A stretch of 64,000 nt of DNA from Leptobacterium flavescens (GTDB lineage: Bacteria > Bacteroidota > Bacteroidia > Flavobacteriales > Flavobacteriaceae), in contig NZ_JAABOO010000003.1 of NCBI RefSeq assembly GCF_010671605.1, forward strand, positions 124,001 to 188,000, given 5' to 3'. The notes under the pieces were generated by a model. It ran no database searches, was not told where the DNA came from, and worked only from the letters and a program-made list of their open reading frames with translations. The position numbers and the translations under genes were made by a program. How positions within the stretch are numbered: the stretch's first letter is position 1; each line of letters opens with the position of its first letter. Positions 1 to 8,294 of this stretch are shown in pieces.

Positions 1-1
1 A

Positions 2-112
2 GGTTTTCTGGATGTAGGCGATATGCTGGTAAGTCTTGCAGCCATGCCTATTCAGGCAAAAGGAATGGTAAATACCCTGAGAGTTACCGAAATAGAAAAC
101 TGTACCTTTTAA
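2..112 (+). CDS. C-terminal end of an unidentified protein (partial)
   Basis: An open frame enters from the left edge and encodes 36 residues before a TAA stop at 110-112. The tail contains GDMLVSLAAMP and ends in ENCTF. I do not recognise a family from so short a piece. A strong hairpin terminator follows 22 bases later, which supports this being the true end of a plus-strand transcript. Function is unknown. Confidence 0.5.
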   Translation, partial: GFLDVGDMLVSLAAMPIQAKGMVNTLRVTEIENCTF

Positions 113-134
113 GAAGATAGAACATAAATAAAAG

Positions 135-164
135 AGAGGTTGTCTGATGGCAACCTCTTTTTTT
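135..164 (+). terminator. Rho-independent terminator
   Basis: AGAGGTTG (135-142) pairs with CAACCTCT (151-158) across an 8-base loop and is followed by an unbroken T run to 164. It closes the partial plus-strand gene that ends at 112. The A-rich left flank means it could also act on the convergent minus-strand gene that ends at 168. Confidence 0.75.
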
Positions 165-167
165 ATT

Positions 168-1925
168 TTATTTTTTATGATAGGGAGTATAATTTTCCCA
201 TTCCCATGGGGTAAAAGTGTCGGCGATAGTAACTTCTAGTAATTCTTTAAAAATACCTTCTCCGTTATCGCTATTGGTCATTATTAAAATACCTTTTCCG
301 GCGCGAGGGAAGACAATGGAATAATGCTGAAAGCCATCTCCGTGCCCTTCTTTAAAGGCAGCTGGCCCGTATGGAGTTTCAAGCAAGCCCCAGCCCAGTC
401 CGTAACTCAATTTAACCTTGTCATTTAAGGTAGAGTCCTTCTGCGCCAATGGCCCGAATTGTTTTATAGAACGTATCCTAATTTGAGGCCGGAACACCTC
501 TTCCCAGGATTCTTTGCTGATGATCTTCTGCTGAAAGACAGCTTGCAGAAATTTAGTGTAATCTTCGGAAGTCGTTTCCAAAGTGCTGCCACTCCTGGGT
601 TCATTATCAGTATCCTTGGAGTGCAAATTACCTATAGTCGTATGCCCATAGGCAAAATCCTTTTCAAAGGAGGTATTCCACTGATAGCTTGAACGGGTCA
701 TCCCCAAAGGAGCGAATATTTTTTCCTGAGCCAGGTCTTCGAGTGATCTGTTGAGTATTTTCTCAAGAACTACCTGTAAATACACAAAACCTTCTCCCGA
801 ATAACTATACCTGCTTCCGGGCTCAAAATGCACCCGTAGTTTATGATCAGGCTCAAACCACCTCCAGTTATTGAAACCGGTGGTATGGTCGAGACACATA
901 CGAGCCGTAATTTTATGATATAAAGAATCTTCCTTTAAAGTAGAAAAGTCATCATGCCACCTGGTTTGGGGTTGGTATTCATAGATCTTTTTAGGGAGGT
1001 ACGATTCCAGAGGAGTGTCCAGATCAATGATGTTTTCTTCTACCAGTTTCATTACAAGTACAGAAAAAACAGCCTTGCTAAGAGAAGCTCCGTACATATT
1101 TGTCGAATCGGTCAATGCCAGCTTTTTTTCATAGTTCTTATACCCGAAATTCTTTTGAAACCTTATTTCCTTATCGTCGAAAATGCTAACTGCCATTCCA
1201 TGCACCTTGCCATCGTGCATAAGCTGTTCAATCTTCGCATTAAGGGAATCAATCGTGATCACAGATCCATCCAAACGGGTAATGTGTGCCTGAGGGTCTG
1301 AGGAAACACAGCTGTTGAGACTTAGTGCCAGAAAGATCAGCACCCCTGCTTTGTTTAATATTTTCTTCTTTCTCAGAAACGGGAATGCCAGCGGATAAAA
1401 ACACTTCTGATGGTTGATCGCATATATTAAATTAAGAATGGTAACTATAGCAGCATACGGAAATACGACAATAAACATAAAAAAGCCAAGCCCGGGAATA
1501 GTGACCAGGCCAATAAGAGAAAGAACAAATAGAATGGTCATACTGATCTGAAAATTAACAACAGCTCTTCCATGCCTGTCGTATAAGCTGTTGTCTTCTC
1601 TTTTGTGTATCCATAAAAAAAGAGGGAACAGAACATTACAAAAGGGAATAATAAGACCGATAATGGGAGTACCATGTATCAGTAAAAGCCATTTTTTTTG
1701 AATGGATTCCTCCTTCGGATCTTCCAGGCCCAACAGATCGTCTATCTCGATTTCAAGGGCCGAAGCGAGTAATTTTACCGTTTGTAAATGCGGATTTACT
1801 TCTCCCTTTTCAATACGCTGTATAGTGCGTATGGTAACCTGGGTCTTTTCCGATAATTCTTCCTGGCTATAACCTTTAAGTTTACGTTGATAAACCAGGT
1901 TCTTTCCAATTAATTGATTTTCCAT
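168..1925 (-). CDS. XRE HTH / DUF4870 membrane / serine beta-lactamase-like hydrolase fusion
   Basis: 585 residues with three parts. Residues 1-65 form an XRE-type helix-turn-helix (QEELSEKTQVTIRTIQRIEKG). Residues 78-185 form a DUF4870-like membrane domain with three hydrophobic segments and the family's NFQISMT signature. Residues 186-206 look like a complete lipoprotein signal peptide (KKK, hydrophobic core, LSLNSC with Cys206) placed inside the protein. Residues 215-585 are a class C beta-lactamase/esterase-like domain with Ser281-x-x-Lys284, Tyr375-Ser-Gly and a late GHGDG motif. HTH-DUF4870 proteins and lipoprotein hydrolases normally exist as separate genes; here they share one frame without a stop or an ATG at the joint. 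It may be a true membrane-anchored regulator-enzyme, two genes fused by deletion of an intergenic region, or two genes with a non-ATG start (CTG near 1376) for the hydrolase. Confidence 0.85.
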   Translation of the reverse strand: MENQLIGKNLVYQRKLKGYSQEELSEKTQVTIRTIQRIEKGEVNPHLQTVKLLASALEIEIDDLLGLEDPKEESIQKKWLLLIHGTPIIGLIIPFCNVLFPLFLWIHKREDNSLYDRHGRAVVNFQISMTILFVLSLIGLVTIPGLGFFMFIVVFPYAAIVTILNLIYAINHQKCFYPLAFPFLRKKKILNKAGVLIFLALSLNSCVSSDPQAHITRLDGSVITIDSLNAKIEQLMHDGKVHGMAVSIFDDKEIRFQKNFGYKNYEKKLALTDSTNMYGASLSKAVFSVLVMKLVEENIIDLDTPLESYLPKKIYEYQPQTRWHDDFSTLKEDSLYHKITARMCLDHTTGFNNWRWFEPDHKLRVHFEPGSRYSYSGEGFVYLQVVLEKILNRSLEDLAQEKIFAPLGMTRSSYQWNTSFEKDFAYGHTTIGNLHSKDTDNEPRSGSTLETTSEDYTKFLQAVFQQKIISKESWEEVFRPQIRIRSIKQFGPLAQKDSTLNDKVKLSYGLGWGLLETPYGPAAFKEGHGDGFQHYSIVFPRAGKGILIMTNSDNGEGIFKELLEVTIADTFTPWEWENYTPYHKK

Positions 1926-2050
1926 TAAACTGATTTTTTGATCGGAATAAAGGTATGATCTATCTTCTGGTTTTTTTACGACATTTAAGTGTCACCTATC
2001 TGTCATTTACAGCTATTACAGGGCTGGGCACAGTTTTCTTTCGTCTATAA

Positions 2051-2058
2051 CAAATGTA
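2051..2058 (-). promoter_or_regulatory. Candidate Bacteroidota -7 promoter element
   Basis: The minus strand reads TACATTTG, matching the Bacteroidota -7 consensus TAnnTTTG. It lies about 125 bases upstream of the start at 1925 of the HTH-hydrolase fusion. No good -33 TTTG partner is visible at the usual spacing, so this is a weak call. Confidence 0.3.
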
Positions 2059-2100
2059 ATCGATTTGATTTTAAAGATACATTGAAAGTTTCGGGATGCT

Positions 2101-2613
2101 TTAAGCTGCCCTCTCAAAGGCGATAAAATTGATGAGTTTTCCCTTTTTGTTATGAACAGGATAAGCTTCAATATGGCAGGTGTAGGGCGTGCCGTCTTTT
2201 TTATAATTAAGCAACTTAACGTCGAATGGCTTTTCTTCCTGTATGGCTTCCTTTATATATGCTATCGTGCCCTTATCGGTTCCTTCTCCCTGAAAGATCT
2301 TCGGAGATCTGCCGATGAGTTCTTCGCGTTTATATCCGTTGAGCTCGGAAACATTATAGGAGGTGTACACGATCTCGCGGGATGGATCGGTAAGGATGAT
2401 GATCCTTTCCCTTTCGTAGAGCTCCTTTTTAAAATCCCATTTTATTTTCCAGCTTTTGGAAAGCCCGTTAAGGTGATTAAGATCACTGGAAAGTTCTGCA
2501 AATTTAGTATAGGCTTCGCTGTAAATATCCCAGGAAAGCAGGGGGAGGTATTGATATTTTTTCCTTGTATAGAATTTGCCGGCTGCCTCGTCGTAGGTCT
2601 TTAATTCACTCAT
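2101..2613 (-). CDS. PAS domain protein
   Basis: 170 residues. The N-terminal 65 residues are unassigned and probably helical. Residues 66-168 form one PAS domain (VSELNGYKREELIGRSP, then KIFQGEGTD, then a YKKDGTPYTCHIEAYPV strand pair). It resembles LOV-type PAS sequences, but the GxNCRFLQ motif that carries the flavin-adduct cysteine reads GRSPKIFQ, with Ser103-Pro104 at the Asn-Cys positions, so a classical LOV photocycle is not expected. There is no attached kinase or HTH output domain, so it may act as a single-domain sensor that binds a partner. The ligand is unknown. Confidence 0.8.
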   Translation of the reverse strand: MSELKTYDEAAGKFYTRKKYQYLPLLSWDIYSEAYTKFAELSSDLNHLNGLSKSWKIKWDFKKELYERERIIILTDPSREIVYTSYNVSELNGYKREELIGRSPKIFQGEGTDKGTIAYIKEAIQEEKPFDVKLLNYKKDGTPYTCHIEAYPVHNKKGKLINFIAFERAA

Positions 2614-2805
2614 CAGATAAAAATGTTCAGGCTTAATTTATTCACTAAACTAAGAGTTTATTCTGTAAGATGAATATTATTAACGCTTTTGTTTAACAAA
2701 AAGTTTTTAAGAGAGTTTTTGCTGTTAGGAAAGTTAAACACTGATTAAAGAGCTTTTTCAAAAAAGTGGGAATTTTATTTCAATTTTGTACATTTGAGAT
2801 TATCA

Positions 2806-2858
2806 TCCGATGCCAGTAGGCTGGCTTTGTATTAAAATCCGATTGCCGATAGGTCGGC
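2806..2858. repeat. Two covarying hairpin repeats, 33 bp apart
   Basis: In the 300-base gap between the PAS gene and dinB, GCCAG-TAGG-CTGGC (2812-2825) and GCCGA-TAGG-TCGGC (2845-2858) are each preceded by ATCCGAT. The stems differ at two base pairs, both compensated, while the TAGG loop is identical. I see nothing else in this gap except the possible terminator next to dinB. Confidence 0.55.
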
Positions 2859-2864
2859 TTAAAC

Positions 2865-2890
2865 AAGCCATCTCTTTAGGGAGGTGGCTT
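2865..2890 (-). terminator. Possible terminator of dinB
   Basis: AAGCCA (2865-2870) pairs with TGGCTT (2885-2890), with extra CTC/GAG pairing inside. On the minus strand it lies just after the dinB stop and is followed by a weak T-rich stretch (TTGTTTAAG), so termination may be inefficient. Confidence 0.4.
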
Positions 2891-2913
2891 AATAATTTAT
2901 GTAATGAGCAGAA

Positions 2914-4023
2914 TTAAAAATCAAACTTTAACTGTACGGAAACCGTTTTTTCCTCATCCGGGCTTTCCTTGTCTTCATCTCCTCCGGTATTGAGATTGGC
3001 CAGGGAGATCCCAAGCAATCTAACAGAGTTCTGCATTTTTTCCTGGTATAGAAGTTCCCTTGCGGTTTCCAGGATAAGGCTTTTATCGGAGATAAAATAA
3101 TTAAGGGTCTTACTTCGTGTTTGCAGGGTAAAATCGCTGTATTTGATCTTCAGGGTAATGGTCTTACCCGATATCTGATGTCGCTCCAGTCGCCTTGCCA
3201 ATTCGCTTGCGATCTTTTCAAGCTTTTCCATCATAAACACTTCACTGGTCAGATTATCGCTAAAGGTGCGTTCGGCAGCAACCGATTTCGGGGCGCGGTT
3301 GGGCTTTACCTCACTTCTGTGAATACCCCTTACCACGTCGTAGTAAAAGACCCCGCTCTTTCCGAATTGCGCTTCCAGGAATTCCAGGCTTTTGGCCTTC
3401 AGGTCCTGCCCGGTAAAGATGCCCAGTTTAAACATTTTCTCTGCTGTTACCTTCCCTACCCCATAAAACTTTCGTATTTCGAGGCTCTCAAGGAACTCCG
3501 GGACTTCTTCTGGGTTTACAGTTTTCTGTCCGTTGGGTTTATTGTAATCGCTGGCTACCTTGGCGATGAATTTATTAACGGAGATCCCGGCAGAGGCCGT
3601 AAGTCCTACCTCCTCTAGGATCCGCTGCCTGATCTCCCGGGCAATAAGTGTTGCCGAAGGATTTCCTTTTTTATTCTCTGTCACATCCAGATAAGCTTCA
3701 TCCAGGGAAAGGGGTTCTACCAGGTCGGTGTAATCATAGAAAATGGCGCGGACTTTTTTGGAGATCTCCCGGTAGCGGTCAAAACGGGGAGGAACGAATA
3801 TCAGGTCGGGGCATCGCTTCTTTGCCAGGGCACCGCTCATGGCACTCCTTACCCCGAATTTCCTCGCTTCATAACTCGCAGCAGAAACTACTCCGCGTAT
3901 TTCTCCTCCACCCACAGCGAGGGGTTTTCCCTTGAGTTCCGGATTATCCATCTGCTCTACGGAAGCGTAGAACGCATCCATATCTACATGAATAATTTTA
4001 CGTAAAGAAAAACCGGACTCCAT
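2914..4023 (-). CDS. dinB: DNA polymerase IV (Y-family translesion polymerase)
   Basis: 369 residues, normal family length. It replicates past damaged bases with low fidelity. Catalytic motifs are clear: VDMDAFYASVEQ near residues 13-24 and SLDEAYLD near residue 104, which supply the metal-binding acidic residues. HhH motifs and the little-finger domain follow. The C-terminus QLKFDF resembles the QLxLF beta-clamp-binding peptide. It is monocistronic. No SOS box can be recognised by eye upstream. Confidence 0.96.
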   Translation of the reverse strand: MESGFSLRKIIHVDMDAFYASVEQMDNPELKGKPLAVGGGEIRGVVSAASYEARKFGVRSAMSGALAKKRCPDLIFVPPRFDRYREISKKVRAIFYDYTDLVEPLSLDEAYLDVTENKKGNPSATLIAREIRQRILEEVGLTASAGISVNKFIAKVASDYNKPNGQKTVNPEEVPEFLESLEIRKFYGVGKVTAEKMFKLGIFTGQDLKAKSLEFLEAQFGKSGVFYYDVVRGIHRSEVKPNRAPKSVAAERTFSDNLTSEVFMMEKLEKIASELARRLERHQISGKTITLKIKYSDFTLQTRSKTLNYFISDKSLILETARELLYQEKMQNSVRLLGISLANLNTGGDEDKESPDEEKTVSVQLKFDF

Positions 4024-4128
4024 CCTGTAAAATTAATTAATGTTTGTGTCTTTTAGGAATACAGTGCCGCAATTGTTATTCCGTTTTAAATTTCAGTATT
4101 TTTAAGGGTTGAATTTTTCCAGCTGCTT

Positions 4129-4596
4129 ATGATAGAAATAGAGCGAAAGTTTCTGATAAAATCCGATGCATACAAAAAGGAATGCCCGGCAGGAATACGT
4201 ATCCAACAGGGCTTTTTAAGCACAGACCCTTTGAGGACGGTCCGGATCAGGCTTAAAGGAGATAAAGGCTTTATCACCGTTAAAGGAAAGTCTAATATCA
4301 GTGGGACCAGCAGGTTTGAATGGGAAAGGGAAATCCCGAAAAACGAAGCGGAACAGTTACTGAAACTGTGCCTTCCGGGAATGATCGATAAGATACGTTA
4401 TGAGGTGAAAACAGGTAATTTTGTTTTTGAGGTTGATGAGTTTTTAGGAGAGAACAAGGGCCTGGTCATTGCCGAGATAGAACTTTCTTCGGAGGAAGAG
4501 GATTTTCCCCGGCCCGACTGGCTGGGAGAAGAAGTAACCGGCCAGACCAAATATTACAATTCACAGCTCAGTAAACTTCCGTTCGGTAAATGGTAA
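4129..4596 (+). CDS. CYTH domain protein
   Basis: 155 residues, a single CYTH tunnel fold. It begins with the signature ExExK as EIERK (MIEIERKFLI), continues with RIRLKGDKGFITVKG and KIRYEV, and ends with an acidic strand (VIAEIELSSEEE). CYTH proteins hydrolyse inorganic or organic triphosphates with Mg2+ or Mn2+; tripolyphosphatase activity is the most likely role for short stand-alone members, although some are adenylate cyclases. It lies 42 bases upstream of an AraC regulator and may share its transcript. Confidence 0.9.
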   Translation: MIEIERKFLIKSDAYKKECPAGIRIQQGFLSTDPLRTVRIRLKGDKGFITVKGKSNISGTSRFEWEREIPKNEAEQLLKLCLPGMIDKIRYEVKTGNFVFEVDEFLGENKGLVIAEIELSSEEEDFPRPDWLGEEVTGQTKYYNSQLSKLPFGKW

Positions 4597-4638
4597 GCAA
4601 CTATTTTAGTTAACTTTAAAAGAGAATAATACCATCAA

Positions 4639-5457
4639 ATGATCTATAAAGTCTGGCAGCCGGATCTTCCGCTTTCCGATTATATAAAGGAAATGGTGTA
4701 TCACAAAGGGCATCGTCCTTCGCATACCAAAGACCGCTTCCTTCCCGACGGGACCCTCAACCTGGTTGTCGATCTGCAGGATGAGCCGAAATACATCTAC
4801 GATAATCTTAACCTGGAAGAAAAACAAAAATGCGAAAGAGCCTGGTTTTCCGGAATGCATACCGAATACCTGACCATTAGCTCCGGAATAGATGCCGAAA
4901 TGATGGTAGTTACCTTTAAGGCAGAAGGGAGCTTTCCTTTTGTCAATACCCCTCTTCATGAATTCAGCAATAAGGTGGTGGATGCCGAACTTGTTTTTGG
5001 TGAAGATATCCTCAGTTTAAGAGAAGAGTTAAAAAGTGAAAGCAAACCGGAGGTTAAGTTCAAACGTATGGAAGAATGGCTGTTATCGGCCAGGAAAGAA
5101 GTGGTATTTTCCGGAGATGTGATCCCGCAGCTCGTGCAGCAGATCCGGGAAACACCTTCTGAAGTCAATCTTAAGGACATTGCAGAAAGATCGGGCTATT
5201 CCCAAAAACAGTTTATCCATTTGTTTAAAAAGTACGTGGGCCTCAGTCCTAAACAATATCACAGGATCGTCCGCTTTAATGAGATACTGGAGATGATCTA
5301 CGGTGAAAAACAAATAGAATGGGCCATGGTGGCTGCTTCCTGCGGGTATTTTGATCAGGCACATTTTATTCGGGATTTTCAGGCATTCTCCGGACTCAAT
5401 CCTAAAAAATATATCACAGATCAGGGCGATTACAGGAACTATGTTCCCCTAAAGTAA
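4639..5457 (+). CDS. AraC family transcriptional regulator with N-terminal DUF6597-like domain
   Basis: 272 residues. The first ~100 residues (VWQPDLPLSDYIKEM, then RFLPDGTLNLVVDL) match the DUF6597-type sensory domain found in many Bacteroidota AraC proteins. Residues 160-265 carry the paired AraC helix-turn-helix (LKDIAERSGYSQKQFIHLFKK and AASCGYFDQAHFIRDFQ, then SGLNPKKY). The ligand is unknown. A DUF1761 membrane protein follows 66 bases downstream and is the obvious candidate target. Confidence 0.9.
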   Translation: MIYKVWQPDLPLSDYIKEMVYHKGHRPSHTKDRFLPDGTLNLVVDLQDEPKYIYDNLNLEEKQKCERAWFSGMHTEYLTISSGIDAEMMVVTFKAEGSFPFVNTPLHEFSNKVVDAELVFGEDILSLREELKSESKPEVKFKRMEEWLLSARKEVVFSGDVIPQLVQQIRETPSEVNLKDIAERSGYSQKQFIHLFKKYVGLSPKQYHRIVRFNEILEMIYGEKQIEWAMVAASCGYFDQAHFIRDFQAFSGLNPKKYITDQGDYRNYVPLK

Positions 5458-5523
5458 ATTTTTTACAATGGGTTCTGATGGTAAATCAGTTCTTTTGTTG
5501 CTATCTAATCAAAAGTCAGAACT

Positions 5524-5931
5524 ATGGAAAATATAACGATCAACCATTTTGCGGTACTGGCCTGTGCTGCAGCAAACCTTCTTGTGGGAGCCGTTTGGTA
5601 TTCTCCGGTACTTTTCTATAAGGCCTGGAAAAAGGAAAATAACCTCACCGATGACCACTTTAAAGGACTTAATTTTGGAAAAATGTACACCATAAGCTTC
5701 CTGCTTTCCCTGATAATCTCGTACAATATGGCTTTTTTCCTTGGCGATGCAACTACCGACTGGAAATGGGGCCTTACAGCTGGATTCCTGACCGGCTTCG
5801 GGTGGGCTGCGACCATCTTTGCCGTTATAGCTTTGTTTGAACTCAAGTCCTGGAGGTATATCCTGATTAACGGAGGTTATATTGTTTTTTATTTTTCACT
5901 AATTGGATTTATATTAGGGATATGGAGATAA
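5524..5931 (+). CDS. DUF1761 family membrane protein
   Basis: 135 residues with four predicted membrane helices. The N-terminus NHFAVLACAAANLLVGAVWY and the FYKAWKKENNL loop are typical of DUF1761. Function is unknown. The next gene begins inside this one: its ATG at 5922 overlaps the TAA of this gene by 10 bases, so the two are probably translationally coupled. Confidence 0.88.
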   Translation: MENITINHFAVLACAAANLLVGAVWYSPVLFYKAWKKENNLTDDHFKGLNFGKMYTISFLLSLIISYNMAFFLGDATTDWKWGLTAGFLTGFGWAATIFAVIALFELKSWRYILINGGYIVFYFSLIGFILGIWR

Positions 5932-6857
5932 GAACTAAAGCAATCGGATTCATTTTGTTCTTCGCTCTTCTTCTGCTATGCGGATGCGGGCAACAGGAAA
6001 ATTATAGAATTGCCTATAATGTACTTGAAGACGAAGAGGCAGGCGATTATGAGATCTATATCATGGATACCGATGGTAAAAACCAAAAGAATATCAGTAA
6101 CAATAAAGCGGTAGACTGGGTGTATTACGCCTATGAAGACAAAATATACTTTCTCTCCGACAGAAACGAATGCCAGCGATGTTTATATCTCTATGAAATG
6201 GATGCAGACGGCGGGAACGTAAAGAGAATAACCGATTTTAAACTGGCAGATAGCTGGTTTTCCAGCAGGAAGAGAGGCACAGAGTTTATCGTAAGACCCA
6301 AGGAAGCTGAAGATGCTTCTTTTTATATTATCGATCTGAAAGGAAATATCCTTGAGCGAATTAGGATTGAACTTCCCTATGTAAACTCCCCGGCTTTTTC
6401 TCCCGATGGAAAGAGCATTGTTTTCCGCGGGGCAAATAAAAGCTCAGCTCTGGAACCGGGTTTTTCCGACGAACTTTATGTGATGAAACTCAGTGATAAC
6501 AGGCCCAGGCAAATTACCTTTTATCCTGAAAAGGACAGCCTGACTGCATGGTCCGGATATCAGGCGGGGGCACCCCGATGGAGGGCAGACGGGAAGATCA
6601 CTTTTGCTTCCAGGAGAAACGGGAATTACGATATTTATGAAATAGATGAAGAAGGAAACGGAATGACAGCTGTATCGCCAACAGAGAACAACCAGGTATT
6701 TCATGACTGGCTCCCCGACGGAACTCTTATCTTTGAAGCATCGATGAATAACAGGGACGGTTATGAACTCTTTATGCAGCAGGCAAACGGAACTCTTATT
6801 CAGTTGAGCAGAGATAGCATTGAGCAGTATGCTCCGGTATTTGTAAAATCGCATTAA
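5922..6857 (+). CDS. TolB-like (PD40 beta-propeller) lipoprotein
   Basis: 311 residues. A lipoprotein signal peptide ends at LLLLCGCG, followed by TolB/PD40-type propeller blades: DYEIYIMDTDGKNQKNIS, PAFSPDGKSIVFRG, and RWRADGKITFASRRNGNYDIYEID. Predicted to sit on the outer or inner membrane facing the periplasm. Unlike TolB it lacks the N-terminal alpha/beta domain, so a Tol-Pal role is not implied. It overlaps the DUF1761 gene by 10 bases and is followed after 12 bases by another lipoprotein gene. Confidence 0.85.
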   Translation: MEIRTKAIGFILFFALLLLCGCGQQENYRIAYNVLEDEEAGDYEIYIMDTDGKNQKNISNNKAVDWVYYAYEDKIYFLSDRNECQRCLYLYEMDADGGNVKRITDFKLADSWFSSRKRGTEFIVRPKEAEDASFYIIDLKGNILERIRIELPYVNSPAFSPDGKSIVFRGANKSSALEPGFSDELYVMKLSDNRPRQITFYPEKDSLTAWSGYQAGAPRWRADGKITFASRRNGNYDIYEIDEEGNGMTAVSPTENNQVFHDWLPDGTLIFEASMNNRDGYELFMQQANGTLIQLSRDSIEQYAPVFVKSH

Positions 6858-6869
6858 AACTATAAACTA

Positions 6870-7373
6870 ATGAAAAGAACAGTATTTTTTCTTTCGGCAC
6901 TTTTTCTTCTTTCCTGCGGGAATCAGCAAAAACAGGAAGAGGAGTCAAACAAAACCGAGATCGTTGAGATTGAGGAAACAAAACCATCTGTAGAAGCTTT
7001 AAAAAAGGAGCTTACCGAAAAAGGATATCAGATCTTTGATTATGTAGATGAAAAAACCAAAGATACCTTCCTGATGCAGCAGTACTTTATCGCTTTCCTT
7101 AAACGTGGACCCAATCGTTCTCAAAGTAAGGAGGAAGCCGATAGTTTACAAAGGCTTCACCTGGCACATTTGGGCCGTATGTATGAAGAAGGTTATGCCG
7201 ATATTTCCGGTCCTTTTGGGGATGACGGAGATATAAGGGGTATTACTATCTACAACACTCCAACTCAGCAAATGGCAGATAGCCTGGCCAATATGGACCC
7301 TATGGTAAAAGCCGGAAGACTGGTTATTGAGATCCATCCGTGGTGGGCAGCAAAAGGCTTTCCGTTGCGTTAA
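6870..7373 (+). CDS. Lipoprotein with a YCII-related domain
   Basis: 167 residues. The signal peptide MKRTVFFLSALFLLSC ends in a lipobox Cys, followed by an acidic linker. Residues 70-160 resemble the YCII (ferredoxin-like) fold: QYFIAFLKRGPNRSQ, LQRLHLAHLGRMYEEG, ISGPFGDDGDIRGI, and a final EIHPWW. Exported YCII-like proteins are common in Bacteroidota but have no assigned function. It is probably the last gene of the run starting at 5524. Confidence 0.82.
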   Translation: MKRTVFFLSALFLLSCGNQQKQEEESNKTEIVEIEETKPSVEALKKELTEKGYQIFDYVDEKTKDTFLMQQYFIAFLKRGPNRSQSKEEADSLQRLHLAHLGRMYEEGYADISGPFGDDGDIRGITIYNTPTQQMADSLANMDPMVKAGRLVIEIHPWWAAKGFPLR

Positions 7374-7485
7374 GAGATCTCCCGAAAAGGTGTTAAAAAG
7401 CTGAGAATTTTAGTTAAAACAGAAGTTACGGGTGTAATTTCCTCAGTGGAGCCGCTACTCAATTAATATAAAAACAAGTAATATT

Positions 7486-7770
7486 ATGAAAAGTAGCAGT
7501 GTACAAACTATCGACAAAGAACAAATAAAGTTTCTTAATTTTCCTCATGAGGAGGTACTGGCTTCCAAGAAGGACCAGCATAACAGATGCCTCGATATAA
7601 AAAGAGCTATGAGTCTCGGGAACCTGGAGCATCAGAAAGTCAGGATCCTGTTCGTCGATAACGAAGGCTTTAAAAAAGTAGAGACCACTATCTGGGGAGT
7701 AACCGACAGGGCCGTGATCCTTAAACAGTCTACCATTATCCCTCTGGAGCGTATTTTATACGTCTATTAA
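7486..7770 (+). CDS. Conserved small protein of unknown function
   Basis: 94 residues, soluble, no signal peptide. The C-terminal two-thirds are predicted to be beta-rich (KVRILFVDNEGFKKVETTIWGV, then AVILKQSTIIPLERILYV), which suggests a small barrel. I do not recognise a named family; it looks like a short conserved flavobacterial protein. It stands alone, with a 112-base leader upstream in which I see no clear promoter and a terminator immediately downstream. Confidence 0.65.
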   Translation: MKSSSVQTIDKEQIKFLNFPHEEVLASKKDQHNRCLDIKRAMSLGNLEHQKVRILFVDNEGFKKVETTIWGVTDRAVILKQSTIIPLERILYVY

Positions 7771-7778
7771 CTATTTTT

Positions 7779-7804
7779 CCCGGCAATACAGTCGGGTTTT
7801 ATTT
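7779..7804 (+). terminator. Rho-independent terminator
   Basis: CCCGGC (7779-7784) pairs with GTCGGG (7791-7796), with one G-U pair, a 6-base loop, and a TTTTATTTTAT tail. It ends the 94-residue gene's transcript and lies between convergent genes. Confidence 0.6.
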
Positions 7805-8251
7805 TATGACGGTAATTTTCTGCAGCTCGATTACAATTTCTTCAATATTCTGAACCTCTCCGTTATAGGTGGCCGATACGGCAGTAAAAATTGAGACCCC
7901 ACATATTCCGGGTTCTACTGTGAGGTTTAGATTCAGGATATCGGTTTCGGTATCGCTTAATTCAATTCTGAATTCATTATCTCCGCTCTCACCCATTAGC
8001 GTGAGAAATATCAGGTTTTCAAAAGAAGTGTCTTCAGGCCCGGTAGCTCCCCCAACGTTAAAATCGTTAAAGAAAACCTCAATGTCTTCACGGACATAGG
8101 TTCCGTTCTCAATAAGGTTATTGCCCTGATCATCTACCAGTTCAATAAAGAATAACTGAGGGGCAAAACTTATCAGAGCGCAGTCTAAATCATCGGAATT
8201 ATCACATGAAATAAAGAGAAAGAGGCAGAGTAGAAGGCTTATTTTTTTCAT
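7799..8251 (-). CDS. Hypothetical lipoprotein
   Basis: 150 residues. The N-terminus MKKISLLLCLFLFISCDNSDD is a lipoprotein signal peptide with a lipobox Cys near residue 16. The mature part is acidic and beta-rich (FFIELVDDQGNNLIENGTY; TFENLIFLTLMGESGDNEFRIEL), as in small surface or periplasmic lipoproteins. No family recognised. It lies 43 bases downstream of the PBP1C gene on the same strand and may be cotranscribed with it. Confidence 0.65.
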   Translation of the reverse strand: MKKISLLLCLFLFISCDNSDDLDCALISFAPQLFFIELVDDQGNNLIENGTYVREDIEVFFNDFNVGGATGPEDTSFENLIFLTLMGESGDNEFRIELSDTETDILNLNLTVEPGICGVSIFTAVSATYNGEVQNIEEIVIELQKITVIK

Positions 8252-8294
8252 CGGATTGCTTTATTACGAGATGCAGGCTCTCCGGAAAGGTTGC

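Noticed and set aside
2101-2613. Blue-light LOV photoreceptor
   Set aside because: The adduct-forming Cys is missing (Pro104).
5922-6857. TolB of the Tol-Pal system
   Set aside because: It is a lipoprotein without the TolB N-terminal domain, and no tol or pal genes are nearby.
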